A DNA stretch of 64,000 nucleotides, taken from NCBI RefSeq assembly GCF_006783905.1, contig NZ_VFPE01000001.1, positions 868,001 to 932,000 of the forward strand. The letters run 5' to 3'. Position numbers and translations under genes: made by a program. Positions 7,773 to 15,961 of the stretch are shown here, in pieces (the first letter of the stretch is position 1; the number at the start of each line of letters is the position of its first letter). Source of the stretch: Microbacterium kyungheense (GTDB lineage Bacteria; Actinomycetota; Actinomycetes; Actinomycetales; Microbacteriaceae). The notes under the pieces were generated by a model. That model was given only the letters and a program-made list of their open reading frames with translations. It was not told the DNA's origin and made no database searches.

Positions 7773-9134
7773 GTGAGTGCAGCCGGCGACGTCATCGACC
7801 TCGAGATCACCGATGTGGCCCACGGCGGCGTGTTCGTCGGCCGCCACGGTGCCGATGCGGAGGGCAGAGGGCGCGTCGTCTTCGTTCCTGACGCGATCCC
7901 CGGCGAGACGGTGCGCGTGCGCCTCACCGACACCGCGAAGAAGTCGTTCTGGCGTGGCGAGACGCTCGAGGTGCTCGATGCCTCGCCGCATCGGCAGCTG
8001 CACGTGTGGCGGCAGGCCGACGTCGACGTCGAGCCCGAGTATCGCCCCGGTGGCGCGGACTTCGGCCACATCGAGCTGTCGCACCAGCGCGAGCTCAAGA
8101 CACGGGTCCTGCTCGACGCCCTCCAGCGCTTCGGCGGCATCGAGGCGCCCGTCGCGACCATCGCGGCCGCGTCGCCGGCCCTGTCGGAGTCCGGCGAGGT
8201 GCTCGCCGCAGACACGGAGGACGGCACCGGCTGGCGCACCCGCGTGAGCCTGCACGTCGACGCCGACGGGCGCATCGGCCCGTACGCCGCGCGCAGTCAT
8301 CGCGTGATCACCGACCTCGACTACCCGCTCGCGACCGCGCAGATCGAGCGCGCGGCCCTCGAGCTGCGCAGCGGCGAGCCCGGTCGCATCGACCTGGTGC
8401 AGCCCGCCGACGGACGGGTCCGGGTGCTCCCGCGTCCGGAGCGGGGGAAGGATCCCTCCCGCCGCCGTGGCGGCGCACGCACGGCGTCGCGCGGGCCCGA
8501 GTCAGAGGTCGTCATCGAGCGTGCGGGCGGGCGCGACTTCCGCGTGGATGCCGGCGGCTTCTGGCAGGTGCACCGCCTCGCCGCGCACACGCTCACGCAG
8601 CACGTGGCCGCCGTCCTGCAGGAGGCGCACCCCGAAGGTCCGTCGATCGACCCGGACGCCTGGCACCTCGATCTCTACGGCGGCGTGGGCCTGTTCGCCG
8701 CGACGCTCGGCGACCTGGGCGGTCCCGCGACCCGCGTGACGAGCGTCGAGTCGGACGCGCGGGCGACGGAGCACGCCGGTGAGAACCTCGCGGAATGGGT
8801 CGGATCCCGTGCCGAGACGGCGCGCGTCGACCGCTGGCTGGCGCGGCTCGCGGCGGAGGCATCCCCCTCTGAACGAGAGCGGCTCTCTCGCGGAGTCGTG
8901 CTCCTCGACCCGCCCCGCGCCGGAGCCGGACGCGACGTGGTCGAGCACATCACGGCGCTCTCGCCCGAGAAGGTCGTCTACGTCGCCTGCGATCCCGTGG
9001 CGCTGGCGCGCGACGTCGCCACCTTCCGCGCCGGCGGCTACGAGCTCGCACGCGTCGACGCGCTCGACCTCTTCCCCAACTCGCACCATGTCGAGGCGGT
9101 CGCGGTCCTGACCCGCCCTGGCGGCTCTCGCTAG
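7773..9134 (+). CDS. TRAM-domain class I SAM-dependent RNA methyltransferase (TrmA/RumA family)
   Basis: This 453-residue protein has an N-terminal TRAM RNA-binding domain (about residues 5-65) and a C-terminal Rossmann methyltransferase. Seen: DLYGGVGLFAATLG as the SAM-binding glycine motif, LLDPPRAGAGRD, and VYVACDP at the catalytic cysteine (usually CNP; here ACDP). It would methylate C5 of a uridine in rRNA or tRNA; the exact site is not predictable. It starts with GTG, directly downstream of a TAGGCT box. A charged, Arg-rich insertion (PSRRRGGART) is near residue 230. The stop is 9 bases from the response-regulator start, but that gene has its own promoter box. Confidence 0.9.
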   Translation: MSAAGDVIDLEITDVAHGGVFVGRHGADAEGRGRVVFVPDAIPGETVRVRLTDTAKKSFWRGETLEVLDASPHRQLHVWRQADVDVEPEYRPGGADFGHIELSHQRELKTRVLLDALQRFGGIEAPVATIAAASPALSESGEVLAADTEDGTGWRTRVSLHVDADGRIGPYAARSHRVITDLDYPLATAQIERAALELRSGEPGRIDLVQPADGRVRVLPRPERGKDPSRRRGGARTASRGPESEVVIERAGGRDFRVDAGGFWQVHRLAAHTLTQHVAAVLQEAHPEGPSIDPDAWHLDLYGGVGLFAATLGDLGGPATRVTSVESDARATEHAGENLAEWVGSRAETARVDRWLARLAAEASPSERERLSRGVVLLDPPRAGAGRDVVEHITALSPEKVVYVACDPVALARDVATFRAGGYELARVDALDLFPNSHHVEAVAVLTRPGGSR

Positions 9135-9137
9135 GCT
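9132..9137 (+). promoter_or_regulatory. -10 box for the leaderless response-regulator operon
   Basis: TAGGCT ends 6 bases before the ATG at 9144 and overlaps the end of the methyltransferase gene. No Shine-Dalgarno sequence is present. Confidence 0.55.
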
Positions 9138-9143
9138 GTCGGC

Positions 9144-9821
9144 ATGACGCACGTGGCCCTCATCGACGACCACGAGTCGGTGCGGCTCGGGCTGGAAGCC
9201 GCGTGCGCGCGGATCGGCGACATGGAGGTCGCCTTCTCGGGCAACACCGTCACCGAGTATCTGGACTGGCGGGCGCTCTCGCGCGAGGCGCCCGCCGACG
9301 TCGTCGTGCTGGATCTCACCCTCGGCGACGGCACGACCGTCACCGAGAACGTGGTCCGGCTGGTGCGCGACGGCTCCAGCGTCATCATCCACAGCGTCGC
9401 CGACCGTCCGGCGGCCGTGCGCGAGGCGCTCGCCGCGGGCGCGGCGGGCGTCGTCAGCAAGTCGTCGCCCATCGGCGACGTCATCGCCGCCGTGGGCACC
9501 GTGGCACGCGGCGAGCCGCTCAACAACGTAGAGTGGGCCAGCGCCGTCGAAGGCGACCGCGACTTCGCCGATGCCCAGCTGGCCGCCCGCGAGCGGGAGG
9601 TGCTGCGGCTGTATGCCGCGGGTCTGCCGCTGAAGGCCGTCGCCGATCGCCTCGGGATCGCCTACTCGACCGCGAAGGAGAACATCACGCGCATCCGCGT
9701 GAAGTACGTGGAAGTGGGCCGCCCGGCGCCCACCAAGATCGACCTGCTCCACCGTGCGGTGGAGGACGGGCTGATCGACGAGCCGGCGTCCGATTCGGGG
9801 GACATCGCGCGTGGCCGCTGA
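9144..9821 (+). CDS. NarL/LuxR-family response regulator
   Basis: This 225-residue two-component regulator has a receiver domain (about residues 1-125) with the acidic pocket DD at 8-9 and phospho-acceptor Asp57 in VVVLDLTLGDG. A C-terminal LuxR-type helix-turn-helix lies at about 148-190 (LAAREREVLRLYAAGL, then ADRLGIAYSTAKENI). It would bind DNA after phosphorylation by the kinase encoded next to it, whose start lies 11 bases inside this gene. Its target genes are unknown; the operon's third gene suggests envelope sensing. Confidence 0.92.
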   Translation: MTHVALIDDHESVRLGLEAACARIGDMEVAFSGNTVTEYLDWRALSREAPADVVVLDLTLGDGTTVTENVVRLVRDGSSVIIHSVADRPAAVREALAAGAAGVVSKSSPIGDVIAAVGTVARGEPLNNVEWASAVEGDRDFADAQLAAREREVLRLYAAGLPLKAVADRLGIAYSTAKENITRIRVKYVEVGRPAPTKIDLLHRAVEDGLIDEPASDSGDIARGR

Positions 9822-11061
9822 CGGGCAGACCGCGGTGCTCGACACCGCGTGGGCCCAGATCCCGCATTCGCGCGAGGCGACGGCGGGGATCGGATCCTTT
9901 ACGCGCTCGCGCGTCGAGCGCATCATCTCGCTGGTGGCGGGCGGACTCGGATCCCTCGTGCTCGGCGTGCAGGCCTTCATCACCGCCCTCGGGCCGTCGG
10001 ACGAGCGGCCCGGCTGGCATGAGGCGCTCATGATCGCCGTCTTCGGATCGCTGAGCATCATGATCCTCGCGTGCGTGATCGGGCGCGGCGTGCGGCTGGC
10101 GGCCGGGGCGTTCGCGCTCGTGTACATGCTGGCGCTCGCCGCGTGGCCGATCGCGACGGAGGGGATCGCGCCGCAGACCCTCGACGAACCGTGGATCTGG
10201 TACCTCGTCAATCTCGCCACCCTCGCCGCCGTGCTGGCGTTCCCGTTCCCGCTGCAGATCGGGTGGACGATCCTCGCCCCGGTGCTGTTCGGACTCGTGC
10301 GGCTCATGCAGGGCGGCTTCACGACGGACTACTGGATCGCCGTCACCCTCGACGTCTCGTTCGCGCTGATCCTCGGCGGGGTCATCCTCACGCTCGGCTG
10401 GCTGTTCCGCTCGGTCGCGGTGAACGTCGACGAGACGCGTGCGCGCGCGGTGTCGTCGTACGCGCGGGCCGCCGCCGCAGACGCCGCCGAGCAGGAGCGC
10501 GTGGCGGTGGCGGCGCTCATGCACGACAGCGTCCTGGCAGCCCTCATCGCCGCGGAGCGGGCCACCACGCCGCGCGAGCGGACCCTGGCCGCGGCGATGG
10601 CGCGCGAAGCGCTCACGCGGCTCGCGAACACCGAGCAGGATGCGCACGAGGGCACCGACGAACCCCGCGACGCCCACCAGCTCGCCGATGACATCGAGGC
10701 CGCCGCCGGCGAGCTCGGCGTCGAGGTCGACGTGCAGCGCGACATCGCACCGGGCAGCCCGCCGCTGCCCGGCCGCGTCGCCCGGGCGCTGTCGCTGGCC
10801 GCCACCCAGGCGGTCGCCAACGCGCTGCAGCACGCCGGCGGTGCCGGACTCGGTGTGGCGCTGTCTGCGGCCGACGGCCGGGTGCGCGTGGACGTGCACG
10901 ATGCCGGGGAAGGCTTCGACCTCGAAGCGGTGCCCGACGACCGCCTCGGCATCCGGGCGTCGATCGTCGCGCGCGTGGCCGCGGTGGGCGGCAAGGCCGA
11001 CCTGGAGACCGACGCGCACGGCACGTCCGTGCACCTCTCGTGGCAGGAGGGCGTCGCGTGA
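9811..11061 (+). CDS. Membrane sensor histidine kinase
   Basis: This 416-residue kinase has about six N-terminal membrane helices (residues 35-200), a short dimerisation helix with phospho-acceptor His238 in ALMHDSVLAAL, and a HATPase domain with the N-box QAVANALQHAGG and glycine boxes DAGEGFD and GIRASIVARV. This is the HisKA_3 class that pairs with NarL-type regulators. It overlaps the upstream regulator gene by 11 bases and the downstream membrane-protein gene by 4 (GTGA). The signal is unknown; the compact membrane domain without a large extracellular loop suggests sensing in or near the membrane. Confidence 0.9.
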   Translation: MAADGQTAVLDTAWAQIPHSREATAGIGSFTRSRVERIISLVAGGLGSLVLGVQAFITALGPSDERPGWHEALMIAVFGSLSIMILACVIGRGVRLAAGAFALVYMLALAAWPIATEGIAPQTLDEPWIWYLVNLATLAAVLAFPFPLQIGWTILAPVLFGLVRLMQGGFTTDYWIAVTLDVSFALILGGVILTLGWLFRSVAVNVDETRARAVSSYARAAAADAAEQERVAVAALMHDSVLAALIAAERATTPRERTLAAAMAREALTRLANTEQDAHEGTDEPRDAHQLADDIEAAAGELGVEVDVQRDIAPGSPPLPGRVARALSLAATQAVANALQHAGGAGLGVALSAADGRVRVDVHDAGEGFDLEAVPDDRLGIRASIVARVAAVGGKADLETDAHGTSVHLSWQEGVA

Positions 11062-12161
11062 TCAGCGTCAAGAACGTCCTCATGCTGCTCGCGGTGGCGT
11101 TCACGGCCTATCTCGCGGCACGTGGTCTGTGGTGGACGACGAGCGATGTCCCGCAGCCGCTCATCGTGGTCGCCGCGCTCGCGCTCTACCTGGTGACGAC
11201 GTGGCTGTGCGTGTTCTGGGAGCCCACCTCGGGGTACGTGCTCTCGGCGGGTGCGACCGACGAGAGTGCGATCCCGGCGCCGGTGGCAGAGACGGAGTCG
11301 CAGACGCCGATCGACGGCATCCGCGGACCCCGCTCACTGCCGCCGCTCGCCCAGGTGCTGGCACTGGCATGCGCGGCGATCGTCCCGAGCGCGATCGCCC
11401 TGGCCGTCGGTCCCGGCAACCGCACCGAGCCGTTCGCCACGTGGTACCTGGGCGGCATCGGGGCGCTCATGACGATCGTCATGGTGCGCCGGCGGCCCTG
11501 GACAGCGTGGTCGGGCATCGCGCTGCTGACCGTCGCGTCGATGGCCTGGATGGGGCCGCTCGGAGCGCTGTCGCTCGGCCTCGTCGGCTCGGTCGTGTGG
11601 GTCGCGTGCGCGCAGCTGCTCGTGCTGTCGATGGACCGCGCCGCGCGCGACACGTCGCGCCTGACGCGGCTGCAGCGGGCGGCCTCGGCGTGGCAGACCT
11701 CTCAGGTGGTGCGCCAGCGCGAACGGCGCGTGCAGGTCCAGAAGGCCCTCGCGGTCGCCGGGCCCGTGCTGACGCGCACCGTCGCTCATGCCGGCCACCT
11801 GACCGACGCCGACCGTCTCGAGGCGCGCCTGGCGGAGGGGCGGCTCCGCGACGAGATGCGGGGGCCGCGTCTGCTCGACGACGACGTCCGCGCCGAGCTG
11901 GAGCGCGCGCGCCGCCGCGGCGCCAACGTGACGGTCCTCGACGAGGGCGGTCTGGACGGCGTGGACGAAGAGACGCTCAGCGTCATCCGTGCGCAGCTGG
12001 CAGAGACGCTGCGTTCGGCCAGCTCGGACCGTCTCTACATCCGGACCTCTCCCGACGCGCGGATCGCCGTCACGGTCGTCGGCCGCTCCATGTCGGTGGG
12101 GGGCCCGAGCGACGAGGACGCCGTCGACCTGTGGCGCGAGATCCCTCACCCCGGCCGCTGA
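11058..12161 (+). CDS. Membrane protein of a two-component operon, resembling a degenerate histidine kinase
   Basis: This 367-residue protein has two N-terminal membrane helices, a linker, and about three or four more helices at 95-190. A cytosolic part follows with an Arg-rich coiled region (SRLTRLQRAASAW) and the segment LAEGRLRDEMRGPRLLDDDV. That arrangement, followed by ANVTVLDEGGLD and a short alpha/beta tail, resembles the region downstream of the H-box in HisKA_3 kinases. However, I see no N-box or glycine-rich ATP lid, so it is probably not an active kinase. The GTG at 11058 is chosen because AGGAGGG lies just upstream and it overlaps the kinase stop as GTGA. A regulator of the kinase is the likely role (inference). 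Confidence 0.75.
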   Translation: MISVKNVLMLLAVAFTAYLAARGLWWTTSDVPQPLIVVAALALYLVTTWLCVFWEPTSGYVLSAGATDESAIPAPVAETESQTPIDGIRGPRSLPPLAQVLALACAAIVPSAIALAVGPGNRTEPFATWYLGGIGALMTIVMVRRRPWTAWSGIALLTVASMAWMGPLGALSLGLVGSVVWVACAQLLVLSMDRAARDTSRLTRLQRAASAWQTSQVVRQRERRVQVQKALAVAGPVLTRTVAHAGHLTDADRLEARLAEGRLRDEMRGPRLLDDDVRAELERARRRGANVTVLDEGGLDGVDEETLSVIRAQLAETLRSASSDRLYIRTSPDARIAVTVVGRSMSVGGPSDEDAVDLWREIPHPGR

Positions 12162-12320
12162 CCGCTGAGTGGACGGGATGCCGGGGCGCGGCATCCCTCA
12201 GGGCGACGGCGTGGCGGCGAGAAGCCGGATTCGTCCCCCGCCCAGCAGGGGGAGGGGAAGCCAGGCGGGGAACGTGACCGGAGGAGGCGAGGGGCGGCGA
12301 AGCCGCCCGCCCCTCGCCTG

Positions 12321-12347
12321 GCGGACGGTTACCCGAAAACCGTCCGC
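12321..12347. repeat. Perfect hairpin within the gene-free stretch
   Basis: The arms GCGGACGGTT and AACCGTCCGC are perfectly complementary around a 7-base loop (ACCCGAA). This is one of the two strongest stems of the array. Confidence 0.7.
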
Positions 12348-12452
12348 ATGGCCGGATCCGGGATATCCGCTGAGCGGATTCGGATCGACCGAACGCAGAA
12401 GCGTTCCAGCAAGACAAGTATCTCCGGGCCGCAAGAAGATTGTCTGTAGGTA

Positions 12453-12480
12453 TTTCGGGGGACAAAGCTGTCCGCCGAAA
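12453..12480. repeat. 12-base-arm hairpin within the gene-free stretch
   Basis: The arms TTTCGGGGGACA and TGTCCGCCGAAA pair with a single mismatch around the loop AAGC. It ends 26 bases downstream (in the minus-strand sense) of the accE stop codon, so it could end the accD-accE transcript. Confidence 0.6.
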
Positions 12481-12506
12481 CAGACCGGGCTCCGTGACCG
12501 ACGGGT

Positions 12507-12746
12507 TCAGCCGAAACGGCCCCACCCGAGGTCGCGGTTCAGCGGCTGTCGCATGGATCGGGCCGACAGCTCCCATCCGCTGCGGCAGCGCGTCTCTTCG
12601 GCGACCGCCTCGGAGGCCTCGCCCGTGTACGCCTGGCTGACGACGGCGATGAGCGCCGCGAGTTCCTCTTCGGTCGGCGCCCCGCGGCGCACGTCGATCG
12701 TGACACCGGGGCCGCCGGCATCCTTCTCGTCGTCGGCGACGCTCAC
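12507..12746 (-). CDS. accE: Acyl-CoA carboxylase epsilon subunit
   Basis: This 79-residue protein has the size and pattern of the small epsilon subunit of actinobacterial acyl-CoA carboxylases. It has a short beta-strand TIDVRRG, a helix with [12 protein letters not shown], and a C-terminal SGWELSARS segment. The epsilon subunit binds the beta subunit and stabilises the complex. Translation starts at a GTG that overlaps the accD stop by 4 bases (GTGA), so it should be made together with AccD. The frame stays open further upstream within accD, but that part has no similarity pattern. The identification rests on position, size and the C-terminal motif. Confidence 0.85.
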   Translation of the reverse strand: MSVADDEKDAGGPGVTIDVRRGAPTEEELAALIAVVSQAYTGEASEAVAEETRCRSGWELSARSMRQPLNRDLGWGRFG

Positions 12747-14332
12747 AGCGGGATGTTCCCGTGCTTCTTGGGCGGCAGGCTCGCGCGCTTGCCACGGAGG
12801 GCACGCAGGGCCTTCGCGATCGACACGCGGGTCTGCGCGGGCTCGATGATGCCGTCGAGCTCGCCGCGCTCCGCGGCCAGGAACGGCGAAGCCACGTTGT
12901 ACGTGTACTCGCTGGCAAGCCGCGCACGGACGGCGGCGACGTCTTCGCCGGCCTCTTCGGCGCGCTTGATCTCGCCGCGGTAGAGGATGTTGACCGCGCC
13001 CTGGCCGCCCATGACGGCGATCTCGGCGGTCGGCCATGCGAGGTTGATGTCGGCGCCGAGCTGCTTGGAGCCCATCACGATGTACGCCCCGCCGTACGCC
13101 TTGCGCAGGATGACGGTCACCAGTGGCACCGTCGCCTCGGCGTAGGCGTACAGCAGCTTCGCGCCGCGGCGGATGACGCCCGTCCACTCCTGGTCGGTGC
13201 CGGGAAGGTAGCCCGGAACGTCGACGAGGGTGACGATCGGGATCGAGAATGCGTCGCAGAACCGCACGAAGCGGCTCGCCTTCTCGCCGGCCTCGATGTT
13301 GAGGGTGCCCGCCATCTGCGACGGCTGGTTGGCGATGATGCCCACCGAGCGTCCCTCGATGCGGCCGAAGCCGATCACGATGTTGGGGGCGAACAGCGGC
13401 TGCACCTCGAGGAAGTCCTCGGCGTCGACGATGCCGCGGATCACCTGGTGGATGTCGTACGGCTGATTCGGCGAGTCCGGGATGAGCGTGTTGAGCGCGC
13501 GGTCCGCGTCGGTCGTCTCGAACTCGAAGCCCGATTCGTACACGGGCAGCTCGGCCATGTTGTTGTCGGGCAGGAACCCGAGCATCGAGCGGACGTAGTC
13601 GATCGCGTCGTCCTCGTCCTCGGCGAGGTAGTGCGCGACGCCCGAGCGGGTGTTGTGCGTGTGCGCACCGCCGAGCTCCTCCATGCCGACGTCCTCGCCG
13701 GTGACCGTCTTGATGACGTCGGGGCCGGTGACGAACATCTGGCTGGTCTTGTCGACCATGACCACGAAGTCGGTGAGCGCGGGGGAGTAGACCGCGCCGC
13801 CCGCGGCCGGGCCCATGATGATCGAGATCTGCGGGATGACGCCCGAGGCGGCGGTGTTGAGGCGGAAGATCTCGCCGTACTTGCCGAGCGCGATGACACC
13901 CTCCTGGATGCGCGCACCGCCCGAGTCGAGGATGCCGATGATCGGGATGCCGCTGCGCAGCGCGAACTCCATGACCTTGATGATCTTGTCGCCGGCAGCC
14001 TCGCCGAGCGATCCGCCGAAGGTCGAGAAGTCCTGCGAGTACACCGCGACCGTGCGGCCGTGGATCGTGCCGACGCCGGTGACGACCGAGTCGCCGTAGG
14101 GGCGCGAGCGGTCCATGCCGAACGCCGTCGTGCGGTGACGCACGTACTCATCGAGCTCGACGAAGCTGCCGGTGTCGAGCAGCTGCTCGATGCGCTCGCG
14201 GGCGGTGCCCTTGCCCTTCGCGTGCTGCTTCTGCTTGGCGGCGTCCTCGGGGTCGAGGACGGCCTCCTGGTAGCGCGCGCGGAGGTCGGCGATCTTGCCG
14301 GCGGTCGTCGAGAGGTCGGGCTGCTCGGTCAC
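12743..14332 (-). CDS. accD: Acyl-CoA carboxylase beta subunit (carboxyltransferase)
   Basis: This 529-residue carboxyltransferase of the propionyl/acetyl-CoA carboxylase beta family transfers the carboxyl group from biotin to acyl-CoA. Seen: two crotonase-like halves, with [12 protein letters not shown] at the N-terminus, the oxyanion regions GGARIQEG and [13 protein letters not shown], then [14 protein letters not shown] and [17 protein letters not shown]. The GTG at 14332 is preferred because a TAGGGT box (14340-14345, minus strand) ends 7 bases upstream and the family begins here. It works with the biotinylated alpha subunit at 5207-6973. The preference for acetyl- or propionyl-CoA is undetermined. 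Confidence 0.95.
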   Translation of the reverse strand: MTEQPDLSTTAGKIADLRARYQEAVLDPEDAAKQKQHAKGKGTARERIEQLLDTGSFVELDEYVRHRTTAFGMDRSRPYGDSVVTGVGTIHGRTVAVYSQDFSTFGGSLGEAAGDKIIKVMEFALRSGIPIIGILDSGGARIQEGVIALGKYGEIFRLNTAASGVIPQISIIMGPAAGGAVYSPALTDFVVMVDKTSQMFVTGPDVIKTVTGEDVGMEELGGAHTHNTRSGVAHYLAEDEDDAIDYVRSMLGFLPDNNMAELPVYESGFEFETTDADRALNTLIPDSPNQPYDIHQVIRGIVDAEDFLEVQPLFAPNIVIGFGRIEGRSVGIIANQPSQMAGTLNIEAGEKASRFVRFCDAFSIPIVTLVDVPGYLPGTDQEWTGVIRRGAKLLYAYAEATVPLVTVILRKAYGGAYIVMGSKQLGADINLAWPTAEIAVMGGQGAVNILYRGEIKRAEEAGEDVAAVRARLASEYTYNVASPFLAAERGELDGIIEPAQTRVSIAKALRALRGKRASLPPKKHGNIPL

Positions 14333-14454
14333 GGATTCCACCCTATCGGCGGGCTCCCGCGATCCGTTGGAGGGTTCGCACAAGGGGTTGCGGCATCCAC
14401 TGTCTCTCTTCGCGCGATGCGGTGGCGATCCGGGCCGGGGCGTACCGTGTGGTC

Positions 14455-15261
14455 ATGTCGTTCCCGCTGGAGGGATACCCCCTCGCCGCCGCCGTCAGCC
14501 CCCGTGTCCAGGTCGTGCCGACGACGGACTCGACCAATGCGGACGTCGTGCGCCACGTCACCGACGCACCGGAGGAGTGGCCGCACCTCTCGCTGCTGCT
14601 CACCACCGATCAGCGTGCCGGACGCGGCCGGCTCGACCGCACGTGGGTGACGCCGCCCGGCTCCGCCCTCGCCGTGTCGGTCGTTGTCGACGTCGCCGCG
14701 ATTCCGCCGGCTGCTCGCGGCTGGGTCCCGCTCGTTGCCGGGGCGGCCATGACGCGCGCCGTCGCCGCGCAGCTGGTGGGCACCGTGCACTCCACGACCC
14801 TCAAGTGGCCCAACGACGTGCTGGTGGACGGCCGCAAGGTGTGCGGCATCCTCGCCGAGATCGTCCCCGCGCATCCCGATGTCGTCGTGATCGGCTCCGG
14901 GGTGAACACGCGGATGCCCGCGGTCGATCTTCCGGTCGACACCGCCACCTCGTTCGCGGCCCTCGGACAAGAGTGCGACGAGGATCGCCTGCTCGCCGAC
15001 TACCTCGGAGCCCTCTCGGAGCAGCTCGGCGCGCTCGCGTCCGCGCACGGCGACGCGGCCGCCGCCGGCGTGCTCGCCGAGGTCGAGGCGCTGTGCGGGA
15101 CGGTGGGCGCGGACGTCGCGGTCTCGCTGCCGGACGGCGAGACGCTGCGGGGCCGCGCGCAGCGCATCGATGCCGATGGCCGCCTCGTCGTGCTGCAGGA
15201 CGGGGAGTTCGAGAGCGCGGTGTCGGCCGGCGACGTCGTCCATGTGCGCCGCACCACCTGA
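14455..15261 (+). CDS. birA: Biotin--[acetyl-CoA carboxylase] ligase
   Basis: This 268-residue ligase would attach biotin, via biotinyl-AMP, to the carrier domain of the acyl-CoA carboxylase alpha subunit. Seen: DSTNADV, the biotin-binding loop GRGRLDRTW at about residues 56-64, and KWPNDVLVDGRKVCGIL. There is no N-terminal DNA-binding domain, so it is a monofunctional (class I) ligase and not a repressor. The ATG at 14455 is preferred because TACCGT (14443-14448) ends 6 bases upstream. It is divergent from accD, so two carboxylase-related units share one 122-base promoter region. Confidence 0.93.
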   Translation: MSFPLEGYPLAAAVSPRVQVVPTTDSTNADVVRHVTDAPEEWPHLSLLLTTDQRAGRGRLDRTWVTPPGSALAVSVVVDVAAIPPAARGWVPLVAGAAMTRAVAAQLVGTVHSTTLKWPNDVLVDGRKVCGILAEIVPAHPDVVVIGSGVNTRMPAVDLPVDTATSFAALGQECDEDRLLADYLGALSEQLGALASAHGDAAAAGVLAEVEALCGTVGADVAVSLPDGETLRGRAQRIDADGRLVVLQDGEFESAVSAGDVVHVRRTT

Positions 15262-15315
15262 CGCGACACGGCGGTTTCGCAGGCGCCTGTCGGCGGTTCC
15301 GGTCACAATGGACCC

Positions 15316-15903
15316 ATGACGCAGCCGATGGGACTGGGCGGCAGGCCGCTGACCCCGGCCCCCGGCGCGCCCACGCCTGAGCTGCTGGTCGCGAAGTTCC
15401 GCGGGCACGCGCGTCGCCTGCTCTGGTCGGCGCTGGTGCTCATCGCCATCGCGGGAGCGTGCGGGTACTTCTACGGCAACCTGCCCGCCGGTCTGCAGAA
15501 TTGGATGCTGCTGGCAGCGGCCGGAGCCGTCGTGCTGCTGCTGGTGGTGCTGCCGTTCCTCGCCTGGTGGGGCCACGTGTACACGATCACGACGCGGCGG
15601 GTGCTGGAGCGGCGCGGGATGTTCGCCGCCAAGCGGCGCGAGCTCGCCCATGTCCGCGGGTACACGCTCACCGTCAAGCGCGGGCTGCTGCAGCGCATGT
15701 GGGGAGCCGGCACCATCACGCTGCGCAACGGCGTCGATGAGCCGATGCGCCTCGCCGACATCCCGTCGGTCGCACTCGTCCACGAGGCGCTGGTCGACCA
15801 GGTCGAGGTCAACCAGATCCTCGCGCACCGCGACGCGCAGCCCCTGCCGCCCGGTCCGCCGCCGCCCGTTCCGCCGACCGCGCCCACCACCCCTCTCGCG
15901 TAG
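15316..15903 (+). CDS. PH-domain membrane protein
   Basis: This 195-residue protein has two membrane helices (about residues 35-52 and 58-80) followed by a bacterial pleckstrin-homology-like domain. Typical residues are YTITTRRVLERRG, ELAHVRGYTLTVKRG, GAGTITLRN and LADIPSVALVHEAL. A Pro-rich tail (PPGPPPPVPP) ends the protein. Members of this family are common next to birA/purK in actinobacteria; their role is unknown, perhaps in membrane organisation. A CACAAT box ends 6 bases before the ATG, suggesting a leaderless start. Confidence 0.88.
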   Translation: MTQPMGLGGRPLTPAPGAPTPELLVAKFRGHARRLLWSALVLIAIAGACGYFYGNLPAGLQNWMLLAAAGAVVLLLVVLPFLAWWGHVYTITTRRVLERRGMFAAKRRELAHVRGYTLTVKRGLLQRMWGAGTITLRNGVDEPMRLADIPSVALVHEALVDQVEVNQILAHRDAQPLPPGPPPPVPPTAPTTPLA

Positions 15904-15961
15904 GTCCCGCGCCGTCCTGTCCGTGCGGGATGATGGATGCAGGCAGTCGAGAGGGAGTCGC

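Larger units (their letters stand above)
12162..12506. other. Gene-free stretch with a dense array of hairpins
   Basis: These 345 bases lie between the convergent genes ending at 12161 and 12507 and contain no credible reading frame. They hold at least six inverted repeats. These are 12175-12197 (8-base arms, GGGATGCC), 12285-12319 (14-base arms with a 4-base bulge), 12321-12347 (perfect 10-base arms, GCGGACGGTT), a nested palindrome around ATCCGCTGAGCGGAT near 12365-12380, 12391-12406 (GAACGC/GCGTTC, 4-base loop) and 12453-12480 (12-base arms, one mismatch). The right half is noticeably less G/C-rich than its surroundings. A structured RNA, a terminator cluster or a mobile-element remnant are all possible. 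Confidence 0.6.

Noticed and set aside
5024..7891. 955-codon plus-strand frame opposite the acyl-CoA carboxylase alpha gene
   Set aside because: It runs antisense to a gene with clear biotin carboxylase motifs; the translation has no family motif and reflects high GC content.
12360..12440. Possible tRNA-like fold in the hairpin array
   Set aside because: There is no T-loop GGTTCGAATCC-type sequence, no acceptor stem pairing and no plausible anticodon arm.
12761..14650. 629-codon plus-strand frame opposite accD
   Set aside because: It is antisense to an unmistakable carboxyltransferase gene and its product is a low-complexity Asp/Arg/Val/Gly string.
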